From Utricularia gibba (Eukaryota; Streptophyta; Magnoliopsida; Lamiales; Lentibulariaceae), in the NCBI GenBank assembly GCA_002189035.1, contig NEEC01000017.1:1426001-1490000 (forward strand): a stretch of 64,000 bases of DNA. Direction: 5' to 3'. The notes under the pieces are model-generated. The model ran no database searches. It was not told where the DNA came from and saw only the letters and a list, made by a program, of their open reading frames with translations. Made by a program: the position numbers and the translations under genes. Positions 15,231 to 26,529 of this stretch are shown here, in pieces (the stretch's first letter is position 1; each line of letters starts with the position of its first letter).

Positions 15231-16644
15231 ATGGATTGTGGTAATGATGCTATTATGTTCGCTTTCGGGGAAGCTGCGAATACTCCGATGATGATGATAG
15301 TCCCTGAAATCTGCGGCGGTTCACAGCCGGACACCGCCTGCGCCGCTGCAAACAATACCCTCTTTCCTAATCCTATGATCCATGGAGGATACCCATATTT
15401 CAACCACGAAGAAGACAAGGCGAAAATCATGGCTCATCCCCAGTTCCACCGCCTTCTATCCGCTTATGCGAATTGTCAAAAGGTGATTTTATATTACTTT
15501 TTGCAATAAATACACCATTGGATTTTGAATCTTGCAATGAATTTGGAGATCGGAGCGCCGTCGGAAGTAGCGGCGAAGCTGGATGAGACGGCGGAGATGA
15601 TGAATCGGGGGGCGAGCTGCTCCTCCTGCTCCGACCCGGCGCTGGATCAGTTCATGGAAGCTTACTGTGAAATGCTGATCAAGTATGAGCAAGAGATCAC
15701 GAAGCCACTCAAGGAAGCAGTAGCTTTTCTTTCCACAGTGGAATCCCAGCTCAGTTTCCTCACCTTCTCTGGTCTTTCTTCTTCCTCTTTTTCTGCTTCT
15801 CGTTTCGCGTTCCCATCTGGAGTTGAGAGTTTGTGCACGTGCATGGTTGCAACATAAGCCAAAGGGTTCCATTGAGTTTCCTCTTTAGGTTTTAGCATTG
15901 TTGAATTCATCTTCAGTTCCCAGGCCCAGAAATTAAGAACTTCTAGGGTTTTTTTGACAAAACTCAAGTTCCTCCTGTCTTGATTTTTGGTTTTAAAACC
16001 TAGGAAAAATTTCATGCATTTGGACAGGTATGAGTTGTTTAGGTCTAGATGCTAAATCAGTCCCCAATAATTTGTGTTCTGTAAAAACTTATGAGGATGA
16101 CAATTAATGTACAAGTGAATGGCATCATCTGAAACCCTTTCTTCTTATCTGATTTCTTTCTACCTTGCAGTCTCTTTTTGCTTCTTGATCCCTTTCAGTT
16201 GCAGGTGAACTTGATGCCAGCTCCTCTCTGGAAGGCGGACTGGGTGCAAGCGGCGCGATGATCGATCCTCAGGCCGAGGAAAGCGAACTCAAGAACCAGC
16301 TCCTGCAAAAGTACAGCGGGTACTTGGGTGGCCTGAAGCAGGAATTCATGAAAAAAACGAAGAAAGAGAAGCTCCCAAGGGACGCCCGGCAGCAGCTCCT
16401 GGAGTGGTGGAGCCGGCATTACAAGTGGCCGTACCCGTCGGAGTCTCAGAAGTTGGCGTTGGCGGAATCGACGGGCCTGGACCAAAAGCAGATCAACAAC
16501 TGGTTCATCAACCAAAGGAAGCGGCACTGGCGGCCCTCTGAGGAGATGCAGTATGTCGTCATGGAGGCGGCGCAGCCCGGCTTCATGACGGCCGATGACA
16601 TGCTGGCTGCCGGCGGCGGCGACACGTTTCCGGGTATGCTTTGA
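15231..16644 (+). CDS. STM: Class I KNOX homeobox protein, SHOOT MERISTEMLESS-like
   Basis: Three exons, 15231-15482, 15549-15771 and 16205-16644, give 304 residues. Domains in order: a short N-terminus ([13 protein letters not shown]...PMMMIVP), KNOX1 ([17 protein letters not shown]...NCQK), KNOX2 ([18 protein letters not shown]), ELK ([15 protein letters not shown]), then the TALE homeodomain with its PYP insertion ([13 protein letters not shown]) and recognition helix [18 protein letters not shown] factors maintain the shoot meristem and lower gibberellin there. The N-terminus, the DPQAE block and the tail MQYVVMEAA match STM better than KNAT1/2/6, but it is shorter than Arabidopsis STM because histidine and serine runs are missing. 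The start is in frame with an upstream ATG at 15009, but the conserved N-terminus begins here. The homeodomain is encoded without an intron. Confidence 0.88.
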
Positions 16645-16900
16645 TGGTGCAGCTTCGGCTGCCGTCTTTCCTTATGCAACTTTGTGTTGTTTAGCGAGAA
16701 TCTCGCCGACAGATACCCCCGTGGGGCCCTTGAAATAATCTATTTTTTTTTTACGAAAATCAATAATCTATGAAAAATAAATACATGTAGAAGGAATTCC
16801 CGTCCGTACGTCGTGTTCGCCATTTCCATGGATGTTGCAGAGGGCTTCTGCACTTCCTGGGGCGGTATCCGAAGTTGTACACAAAAATGCCGAGCTCCTC

Positions 16901-19900
16901 CTACAACGCATCGCCGGCTTCGTGCTCCTGAAGCCTGAAGGCGAACCTGTACTCCTCGCTGCTTCGCCTTCTGACCACGCTGGCTCTTTGCATCAGGCGC
17001 ACGAGCGCTTGCACCACTTCAGACATGGGGGGCGAAACTCGGGTTCAGTCTGCAGTCACAACACAGTGAAGATGAATGAAATGACAATGCAGCTTGATGG
17101 GTGAGCGCTGTGATCCTTTCCTATGCAGGAAGTTCTTCGTAGCAGATTCATGGTGATCTTTTGCTAAGAAGGATCCAATGGGGGTTGTTTGGAACACTGA
17201 CCTGGACACAGAGGGCTATGATGTCTGCAAAACGGCTCAAAGACTTGGCAGGATACATGCCATTGAGTGAAGGATCCACCATCTTGGATAAAGCATCGAT
17301 GTCGTGTAGTTGAGGGGCGGCCCACCTTAGGAGCGATTGTTCGGATCTTGCCTTCGAACTGAAGAAAATGGTGGGATGGTGGGTGCCGTAGAGGGAAGAA
17401 AAAAGACAATACTCGCGTTCCATCAAAATGTGAAATGAAGTCTACCTGTCAAGGGGCTTCCTCCCTGTCAGAAGTTCAAGCATGACTACACCGAAGCTGT
17501 AAACATCGCTTTTTAGTGTGTATATTCCTGATAAGGTGCATTCGGGGGCAGTGTAACCGAAGGAACCAACCATTTGGGGCGATGCAACCTGGCAGCAATA
17601 TAGAGAATGTTCAAACTTTCATCAGATTTTGGGTGTGCAAAAGCTGGTGCAGAACTAAATTAACTTGCCTGTCTGTCAGGATTTGGTGCTAAAACAGCTA
17701 GTCCACTGTCCGAAAGGTGTGGATTGAGCTCTTCGTCCAGCAAAATGTTTGCAGACTTCAGGTTTCTGTGCACAACGGAAGGCAGGCACACCTCATGCAA
17801 GTACCTATCCAAGAGAAGCAGAGATCAGCAAGTGATGGAATGGCTGTTGCAGATGCTTCGATCAAATGTGACTGTCCAAAAGGACATACTCCAAGGCTCG
17901 AGCAGCTCCAAGTGCGATCCGGACCCGAGTATTCCATGTCAATAGCTTGCTCCTGTCATCTGCATGATGCAGCATGTCGTGCAGGCTCCCATTACTCATG
18001 AATTCATGTATGAGAAGGCGCTGGCCATGCTCAGCACAGTATCCAACCAACGCCAGTATATTTGGATGTCTCAGGCGTGACATGTTTGAAATTGCTTCAA
18101 GAAAGTTATCCTGCAGTGATGCTGCTGTACTATCAATCTTCTTGATTGCCATTACCTGGGGCCAATAAGAGATGCTCCAATAAGCATTTTTCAATAAGCA
18201 CAAGCCCAATATCCAAAAATATTGGTCAGAAAAGGATTACCTTCCCATTAGGAAATACTCCTCTGTAAACACGCCCAAGTGATCCTTCACCAACCAAATT
18301 CTCTTGGCTGAAACTGTTAGTTGCGATCTGAAGAGTGGCCACTGTGTAAGCAGTTGACGTTGTTGGAGACTTCATTCTTCTCAAAGATCCACTTTTCCCA
18401 TTTAAATTGTCCACCATTACATCCTCAGTGAATAACGGTGGCTGTACATCGACAATCACAGCTGATGCTTTTGCCCGCTGGTCTTGCATTTCTGCGTCCC
18501 CTGGAAAACAGATAAAGATAAACAAACCGCATAAAAAAAATCAACTTGGTTGGTTTTGAAAGACAGTCTGCAACAAGAAGCAGAGCATGACCTTTAGAGA
18601 AATACTTTGCTAAAAAAAGAAAAACATGATCAAAATTTTTTTTGCAAATTTTCCCATGGTCAGGGCAGGACATGAAAAATGGCACCTTTATCAATGCTGT
18701 AAGGAGCAAGGTTTTCAGTTGAAGACTGTGAACCTATTCCCTTTCTGTATCCCTTTCTTTTTGAAAAATCTAGTGCTATTAGCAACAAGACCACCAGAAA
18801 CAATGAACCAAGCACAATGCCCACTATAGATCCCGCCGTCAGTGGATTGTTTTTCATATGATGAGAACTGATTGCAACTTTTGGGGAAGGTACTGAAGGT
18901 TGTCCATGATGGCTGTCAGGGAGAGGTGGTGCATATGGTAGTGGAGATGTAGGACCAATTGAAAATGCATTCCCACTATATCTGGTTCATGAAAATATTT
19001 CTGGTGAAGAATGTGACAATCATGCACCTGCATTTGCATATAGAAACTCCCAACTTACGAAAAGTTGGGCAGTGAAAGCAGTTCTGCTGGTATTGCACCA
19101 CTAAAATTGTTGTTTGCGATATTCCTGATGAATTAAGCATTAGGAGGAAAGGCAAATTCAAACAGCAGAATGTTGTGTGCCTGGTGATATTTATCCCTCA
19201 TAGCATGAGTAGCTGCTTTAGGAAACTTACAAATTTTTCAGGGGCAGGCCAATGAGGATGCTGAGAGATCCTGACAACTGGTTATTCTGTAATTCTCTAT
19301 AAAAAGAACACAAATCAGCAATTCAATAGCACAGGAATATACAAAGTGAATATGCAAATATACTACTCACAGAGTTGAAAGAGTTGTCAGCGATGAGATG
19401 GAAGGTGGAAGACCACCAGAAAAACTGTTGAAGGATGCATCACTGCGTCCAAAATCCAATAAATGAGCAACAGTTAGAAGTGCAGATTCGGAAGCTATAA
19501 GTGTTTTAAAAACAATTGTAAAATGTGACTCACAAAGTCTCTAGTGCTGAATGATTAGCAAACACATCACCGATTTCCTGAGACAGCATGTTTCTGCTGA
19601 TGTTCCTAAAATGGGAGCAGAACCATGTTTTGGATTGAAGGTATAAAACAACATGAAGCAGTAGAGGAATTGCCTCCCACATACATATAATTAAGTGAAC
19701 GGAGAGAAGATATGGAGTAAGGAAGAACCCCACTTAAATCATTCTCAGCAAGGTTTCTGCACCAAAATGAAGAAAAATGTGTGAGACTTCGACTGTTGAG
19801 ATCACAGAGCAGATACATTATCAAGTCCAAAAACATCCACAAAGAAGAAGTACATTACATGCTTGTGACATTTGGTGGGAGTTGGTATGGAATCGAACCA

Positions 19901-20870
19901 TGGATACGGTTGTTACTCAAATCCCTGCAGGATGTGAAGAAAATTTCAATGATTAGTCACATAACTAAAACCAGAAGACAGGAAACCGCTTTCTCACAAT
20001 GTCCTCAGTGAAGCCAGGTTGTCTAGCATGTATCCCATTGCCCCATTGAGTCCCAAACCAGATACCTGGCTGTTACCGGAAAACATGCTCTCACATTTGA
20101 AAAGGATCTAGACCAAAATATCACAATGGCATGAACCCATCAAGAAGCCATTACTCACAGAGAGACGACAGACGAACCCTGACATGTAACGCCCATCCAA
20201 GACTCTCCACATGGATCACCACCGCTTGAACGCCAGCCATTAAGCTGTGAAGGATTATTCAAAGAAGTATACAAAACTTGAAGCGCTTGAACTGCACCCA
20301 GAAGAAGAATCAAACTTGCATTGAGTTGAGAACCATCAATGCTGATCATCCCATACAACGATACAAGTGTTATAAACTGTACAAATCTCGCAGATATTGA
20401 TTGCAAAGACAATTTTCTAACGGAAAGGTACTGAAACCACACGTTGCAACACATGTTACTTCTGCTTTTACTTCAGAATGCCTCTTCCAGAAAATACAAA
20501 ATCCAAAGGCAGCGCTGAAAAGTGAATCCACTAAACTCAAAAGTTGCAGAAACTATCGGCTCACCATTCCAGAAAAAAAAAAAACGTCATTTTCGCCGAA
20601 TGACGACGACAAAATCACCCAAATAAAAAATTTCCGGCCAATATTTTTTCCTAAAAAAAAAAAAACAAAAAACACAACTACTTCCTGAGACAAGAACAAA
20701 AGAGAGGTAAGCGAATCACCATCATTCGGATCAGTAACGGCAGCAACCAGGGTGGAGACACCGAGGAGCAGCGCCGCAAGGTCAACAAAGAAGCGTAAGG
20801 AACAGCCCAACGCCGCTCGCCCTTCCATTCCCGTGGTATGCATTTGCAGAAACGCTTGAACCGCGATCAC
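16901..20870 (-). CDS. STRUBBELIG-receptor-family (SRF) LRR receptor-like kinase, frameshifted near its C-terminus
   Basis: Sixteen exons on the minus strand (high to low): 20720-20870, 20159-20291, 19998-20069, 19859-19924, 19685-19756, 19534-19605, 19371-19442, 19231-19296, 19059-19124, 18686-18975, 18241-18500, 17890-18155, 17669-17804, 17446-17588, 17202-17358, 16901-17049. The 66/72-base exons each encode one LRR. Order: signal peptide, LRR cap ([15 protein letters not shown]), six or seven LRRs, Pro/Ser-rich stretch, transmembrane helix ([17 protein letters not shown]), kinase domain. The kinase has [11 protein letters not shown] and AIKK but HRN instead of HRD and DSG instead of DFG, the atypical SRF pattern. 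The start could be 20870, 20843 or 20828; 20828 gives the best signal peptide (about 709 residues once repaired). A missing base in the G run at 17027-17032 creates an early stop at 16993-16995 and loses subdomain XI. SRFs act in tissue morphogenesis and immunity at the plasma membrane. Confidence 0.88.
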
Positions 20871-21948
20871 TATCAGTTACCAAATCGCGGAATTCACGAC
20901 CCGATGAAAATGAAAATCGGAAATGAAGCCCAAATGTGTCGGCGGAAACGGGATTTCCGCTTTATCTCCCTGCCCCTGCCCCTGGAAAGCTGCTGATTTC
21001 TAGTAAAACCTTTTGCTACCAGCTTTTCTGGAAAGAAGGTAACAAATTTAATGAACACAAATGTTGCTTAATAGCACCATCAGCAGAAGAACGAATAATC
21101 ATGCTAATTAATTCGTAATACAATCATTAAAACAAATATGGAATTGGAGGGGCAACTTGATCTCCAATAATGCTGCGTCACCCAGTTAGTTGGAGAGGGG
21201 CCGAGTGCTGGGGCGAGTGGACGACAATGCCCTTCACTGCCCACCCTGCTGCCGGATTTCCTTCCGCCGTCGGCAGTGGAGGACAGGGAGGAGGAGATTA
21301 ATTCAAAAGGAGGAGGGCAGGCAGGCAGGCACCCTGAGAAATGACATGTTTGTCCTCATCTGTGCCGCATCTTTGACATCGCCACACGACGTCGTTTAGT
21401 TGGTTTTCGTCGGGCCTCCCGAACATCCCCTTCCCTGCGTTATTTTCCATGTTGGTGGGTCCCACCACGTTCCCATGATCATTCCTGATGCACTTATTTA
21501 GGCAAATGGAAAATAGTTATTTCTTTATTTATAATCTGTGAGGAATAATTGAAAATTAAAATTTATTATTCACCCAAAAAAATTCCAATCAAAATTTCAG
21601 AATTTTAAAGGTTTTTGAATTCATTGTACCAATTTTTTAAATTCAAAATGAATTATATTATTTTATACATTTCGAAATTTTTATTTTTTTATTTGAAAGT
21701 CGATTTTACCAATAATTAGACATCTTTCTTATTCAATACCTATTAAATTATTTATTTTTAAATGATTTAATTTACATTTCGTATTTTTAAATACAATTTT
21801 ATGATTTTACCGTACGAGGAACTAATGTTAATTTTATAATCATAATTAAGTATTGGATTTTATTTTTTAAAATAAATTTATTTATTTATTTAAAAATAAA
21901 CACTTCGCTTTTTTTCCAGAAGCATCATATCTTGAAATTTTGTTAGAA
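20871..21948. other. Intergenic: SRF promoter and AT-rich spacer
   Basis: The first 150 bp are probably the SRF leader. A GC-rich, GAGG-rich patch occupies 21180-21410 and very AT-rich DNA follows to 21930. No gene was recognised. Confidence 0.5.
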
Positions 21949-23045
21949 TCACTTATTTATACGAAGCACTGTGTCGAGAGCACAGCAGATGTTTATCAGG
22001 TGTCCATGGCAGATGAGGTGAAGGAAACACGATTTAGAAATTCGCATTATCCCAATCCACCCAAGAGTAAGCTCCAGGGAGATGTCCTCCTCGCGGCACA
22101 CCCGCCCTCCTCCCCATTCCGGTGGTGCCGTACGCCGGCAACGACCCTCTTCTCGATTTCCCGTCCAGCCGCTATTCCAGGAACTGCTCAAAAAACAAAA
22201 GGAAAGAAAGGAAAATCAACCCTCGATGGCTTTGTAAAGGAGGAATGTGCGTAATTTGATTTCTTCACCTGATCAGCAACTCCGATGCTGAGATCTGGTG
22301 TTGTGAGGAATTGCCTTCTCTTTCTGCTGCTGCTTCTGTCCCCGGAGATGCTCCAAAAATAGAAAACGAAGTAAGTTTCTTGTATATTCAGAAGCTCTCG
22401 GTTCGAGCAGAAAGAAAGCATGAGTTATGAGTTGGGACTTCGTACCGTGCGCAAATTGCTCCTGCTTCATGGTTCTGTACATCTGCAACGTTTTCAGGAA
22501 CAAGAATCTATGTAATAATGGAACATTTGTGTGCATGTATTGCGATGAAAGGCAAGGGAGTGAAAATTTGACAATAAAACCTGAAGATGGCTCTTGACGT
22601 GAGTGATGCTTAGACCTTTCACGTTCATCATTTCGAGAACCATTTTTGGGGTTGCTCCTTGCCATTCCAACAAAAAAAAAAAAAACAAAACAGAAATGGA
22701 GTTACGAGGAAAGATATGATCTATCATTACAGTGAACTATGAAGCCTGAAACAGGAACCACACTCGAAAGGGGACATGCATGCGACTTTTCGAATAAGGG
22801 AAACACTGCACGGCATGCGCATCCAAAGCATTGTCGGTAAACATTGAGCTTGTAAGGATCACTCGATTTGAACGAGAAAAGCAACTCAAATTTATCTGCA
22901 TTGGCTTACTCTCCTCTCCTCCGAGGCGATCAACGGCTTTGACGAAGCAGGAGTGGAGATCCCGGGTCCATTTCAGACGGGGGGTTTTGGATCGGACGTA
23001 GGGGCGAGCGCGGCCAGCTTTGGACGGCGGGGGCGGAGAATCCAT
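21949..23045 (-). CDS. GARP (MYB-like, SHAQKYF-type) transcription factor with C-terminal EAR-like motif
   Basis: Five exons (high to low): 23043-proximal 22910-23045, 22581-22657, 22446-22482, 22269-22350, 21949-22183. They total 189 codons (188 residues) with every junction in phase. The GARP DNA-binding domain opens at RPYVRSKTPRLKWTRDLH and continues FVKAVDRLGGEE, RATPKMVLEMMNVKGLSI, THVKSHLQMYR, spanning residues of about 13-75. This is the At1g14600/KANADI-related G2-like group of nuclear factors. Near the C-terminus DISLELTLGW contains an LxLxL EAR-type repression motif. The last two exons are less certain because that region is poorly conserved; the phase-consistent route to the EAR motif supports them. 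The protein is shorter than most relatives. Target genes are unknown. Confidence 0.72.
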
Positions 23046-23495
23046 GGATAAAATGGAAGGTGAGAATGAAGGAATGAAACTGATGTTGCCTTTTGGTCTT
23101 TGGAAATGGTATCAAAGGGGAATAACAATAAATACGAGAAGAAGGATGAAGGTTGTGAGTACTTGTCCCGTTGTGTTGCTTTTCGGGAACACTACAAATC
23201 GGGCGTTCCGGGTTTTCATTGCATCGTCTCGTCTTCTTTGCTTAAAGCATCTCCTACTTTGGAAAATGGGGGTGAAATCTCTGGTTCTATGAAGTATATG
23301 AATAAATAGCAGTTAGCACCCGTCTTCGTTCACTTTTCTAGAGGATCTGGGTTGATGTATTAGCAGAATTTGAGCCTTTTTTTCCGATGTGCCAACTCGG
23401 GCCGCCGCCGGATTCAATCCTCGAGCACAGAATGTGGTTACAGCTAGCAATTAAAAGAACCTGATTTGCAGAATGCAAGTCATTGAAAAGAAAGC
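23046..23495. other. Intergenic between the GARP gene and the NHL gene
   Basis: A 450-bp spacer carrying the GARP promoter and the NHL 3' flank. Short reading frames here show no recognisable domains. Confidence 0.5.
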
Positions 23496-24134
23496 TCAAT
23501 TTCGGTTTTCTGAAACAGGGAAATACACAGAGCATAGGTGACCCCTATACTGTGGCAAGATGGAGCCATCGGGTCCAACTCCGACGCGGCAGTTCGCATG
23601 CACGATATGCCTGCGACTATCCCACCGGGAAATCCGAAACCTGATTCCCGATCTAATAGAAACCCGGAAAACAACCCTGCCGTTTGCCCGCTCCGCTAGA
23701 AACTCCTGCCATGTCACCCCCGACACGGCGGCGCCTCCCAACTGGCCGTAGATGATCGTCGTGTTTCTGGGCTGTTGAAAGAAAGGGAAAAGCACCCGCG
23801 ATCTTCCAAAGCTTTCATCGTTGTACAGCACATTGATATGCAGCGAATCATAGTAAATGCTAATGTGCTGGTTGGAGTTCCAGCACGTAATGTTGTACAC
23901 CATTGCTATGTTTTCCTGGGAGACGGGTTCCGGAATTGAGAGCTCGTGAACGTAGAATCGGGGGCTATGGGGCCGGAGATTCAGCCAGATGATGAAGAAA
24001 GCTATAGCTACGAAGAACAAGAAGGCCAGTATGATGGAGCACAGTATTTTATAAACCCTTGTGATCAAGCTCTCTCTCACATGGTGGACGCGGTGCTTGG
24101 GTGATTCCACGGCGGTGCGGCTGCAGCACGACAT
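23496..24134 (-). CDS. NDR1/HIN1-like (NHL, LEA2-domain) membrane protein
   Basis: A single-exon gene of 212 residues. A cytosolic, Cys-containing N-terminus (MSCCSRTAVESPKHR) is followed by one transmembrane helix (IILAFLFFVAIAFFIIWL, about residues 34-52), then RPHSPRFYVHELSI, which opens the LEA_2 beta-sandwich. Internal motifs YNITCWNSNQHISIYYD and LPFF-like FPFFQQPRNTT fit the family. NHL proteins sit at the plasma membrane and several act in defence or stress responses; this one's role is not known. Intronless structure and length are typical. It ends just downstream of YFPVSENRN. Confidence 0.88.
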   Translation of the reverse strand: MSCCSRTAVESPKHRVHHVRESLITRVYKILCSIILAFLFFVAIAFFIIWLNLRPHSPRFYVHELSIPEPVSQENIAMVYNITCWNSNQHISIYYDSLHINVLYNDESFGRSRVLFPFFQQPRNTTIIYGQLGGAAVSGVTWQEFLAERANGRVVFRVSIRSGIRFRISRWDSRRHIVHANCRVGVGPDGSILPQYRGHLCSVYFPVSENRN

Positions 24135-26529
24135 TTTCCGGCGAGATACCAGAAAAAGAGTAGCTGAAGAGGAGAAGAGATTGAGTACTGGATGCTATAT
24201 GTGAATTCAAAAGGTGGATTCAGAAAAAGGGGAATATTGGCTTTGAGTGTTGCTATTGGGGAAGGAAAGGAATGACTTTCACATTGCAATTAGAAGCAAG
24301 TTAGGGTAATGAAAACATTTTCCATTGGACAATTTCGCAATTATTTTAATTCTCATTATATTTTTAATAAATCAATATATTTGATATTATAAATTATGTG
24401 AGTGAATAAATTACTCCATCTAAAAAATTACATAAAATAAATAATATTTGAATGTTACACCAATTATTAATTACATCAAGGTAATTTATTTTTAAAAATA
24501 AAAAATTAATGATAAATATTTGCTCCTGGGACCCAGTCATGTGGCGTAGTGGGCAACAGGTTTCCAAACAGTGGGCTGACGTATTCTGAGGAGCCGACAC
24601 GGTGACACGTATGACACCCGACATTGGCTTTCATACCCATGGGCCCCTCCACAATAGCGTGCTTTTAAATGTGTCGTCCTGCGAGGTATTTACCATTTTG
24701 CCATTATTATATTTAGCATTTTATTTATTTTCGCCTTTTAATTATAAAATTCAACTTTTTATTAAGTATTTCATTTTCATTTATTATGAAATAATGAGAA
24801 TAAAATAGTACATATTGTTTCTATCAATGAAGTATAATTTTGAATTTTTTTATAATTTCCACCTACTTTGTGTTTATGGTGAAAATTGGAATTAAATTTG
24901 ATAAAATTAGGATTTTTTTAAAAAATTAATTATTTGTAATGGAAAATGATGATGTGGAATTGGGAAAAATAGAAAGAGAAGTGATAGACCAATGGGAATG
25001 CCTTGACCTATTTTTCATGTGATGATATTAATTATTAAGTAATGTTTTAGAAAATTTTCGGAATCTATTTTTACTTTTCAAAAGTAAAAATAATCCATTC
25101 TTTATTTTTTCAAAAATAATTTTTGTAATTATAATTTTAAAATTATTTTTGATAGAATTATTTTTAAAATAAAAGAAGTTTTAAAAATTTTTCAGAACAC
25201 TCATTTATTTTTATGTACCAATGTATTTGATTTTGAACGAAGTTCTAAATGGTATGTTATGTGCAGCTAGAAGAATCACCGATTGTTAAGATATCACAAT
25301 ATTACTGTCTTATTTAACATAATATACAGGTTAATAATTGTGATTATATTATTGAAAAGAAGTTTGTTTGACCGACCAGTCAAAGACAGGCAGGTTCACG
25401 GGCAGGGTGGATGCGGTATGGTCAAAGGGAGTCAGATTTGCGAAGACCACTGGAGACACAGTGTTGTTTCTTCCATCAGCAAATGAAGAGGCCGCCGTGT
25501 CTTGAGACACCGCCTTTCTGTGTGGCCTCTTCTGTTCACTTACAGCAACCCCCCAGATGCTCTCTTCTTGAATGCTTCTCTTACCGGCCCTTCATGTATT
25601 CCGATGTTATTACAGAAGGGAGGAGTGTTCATCTTTGCCGGCCGGCTCGCCGGGTTATTGTTATTCTAATGGGTTCTGTGGTGATGAATGGGGGGGAGTT
25701 TACGTGAGTTCAGTTTCCTGTTTTAGTCAGTGGCAGTGGCAGGGACTTCAATGCGACTACCACTGCGACTCCAACATCGAGTGGCTGAAAAGAGTATCGG
25801 GAAAGGAAGCTCACTGAAAGATGAGCTGTGAGATTGTCTCAGGTCTGAAATACTTTTCAATTCAGACCTGAGACTGGAAAATAGTGATAATTAAAGACAA
25901 CTAAGATTCCCCCACACAGAAGGGACCGCCTTGGTCCTATTCTTATCTTGATATGAAGTGACACCGATACGTCTGCTGCTGGGCCACCAGCTCCCAATTT
26001 CTCAATCTCTGTCTGATCAGGGCATCTTCGATGCTTTTCTAGTGGTGTTTATATCTTACTTTCTGATGAACCACATAATAAAAAAGAGAGAAAAAGAGTG
26101 ATGGTGATGGGGAGAGTTGCTGATCGTGTGGAGATTGTGGGGGCGATAGATGATGTCGTCCCAGGGCATCACGTTCCCTCTGCAAGCAATCTGCACTTCT
26201 TCAAACTTCAACCTCTGTTTTAGCTGTACCTGCTGTCTCCCAATCTTCATCTCTTTCACCCCGGCATCCTCCCAGTCCTCAGTATTAACTTTTTAGACTC
26301 TCAGTTTCCCCTTTTCACCCTCCCACGACTCAATCTTATCTCATCACGACTGTGACTGTGCCACAAGCCCTATCCCGATCCTCTTCCACTGACACCTTCT
26401 CAGTTTCTTCAATCCCACCTCCCTTTTCTTTTATCATTTCTTTAATCCCACGTCCACATTGTACGGTGCTCCCTCGTGCTTCCTTAAAAGAAATGGTTTA
26501 CTGCTAGTAGTGTATTCTTTCTCATCACC
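24135..26529. other. Long intergenic region upstream of the gibberellin 2-oxidase
   Basis: AT-rich from 24300 to 25350; a GC-richer block at 25380-25830 has short open frames but no recognisable protein. A perfect 14-bp inverted repeat lies at 25836-25874. The last 450 bp are pyrimidine-rich and probably hold the GA2ox promoter and leader. Confidence 0.5.
25836..25874. repeat. Perfect 14-bp inverted repeat (hairpin)
   Basis: Left arm GTCTCAGGTCTGAA (25836-25849) and right arm TTCAGACCTGAGAC (25861-25874) pair perfectly around an 11-base loop. Whether it is transcribed is unknown. The stem is too short for a typical plant microRNA precursor. Confidence 0.75.

Noticed and set aside
22265-22350. 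Ending the GARP protein at the TGA near 22265 (111 residues)
   Set aside because: It also closes in frame, but splicing at the donor just before it leads in phase to a final exon with an EAR motif, which is more typical of the family. Kept as an alternative.
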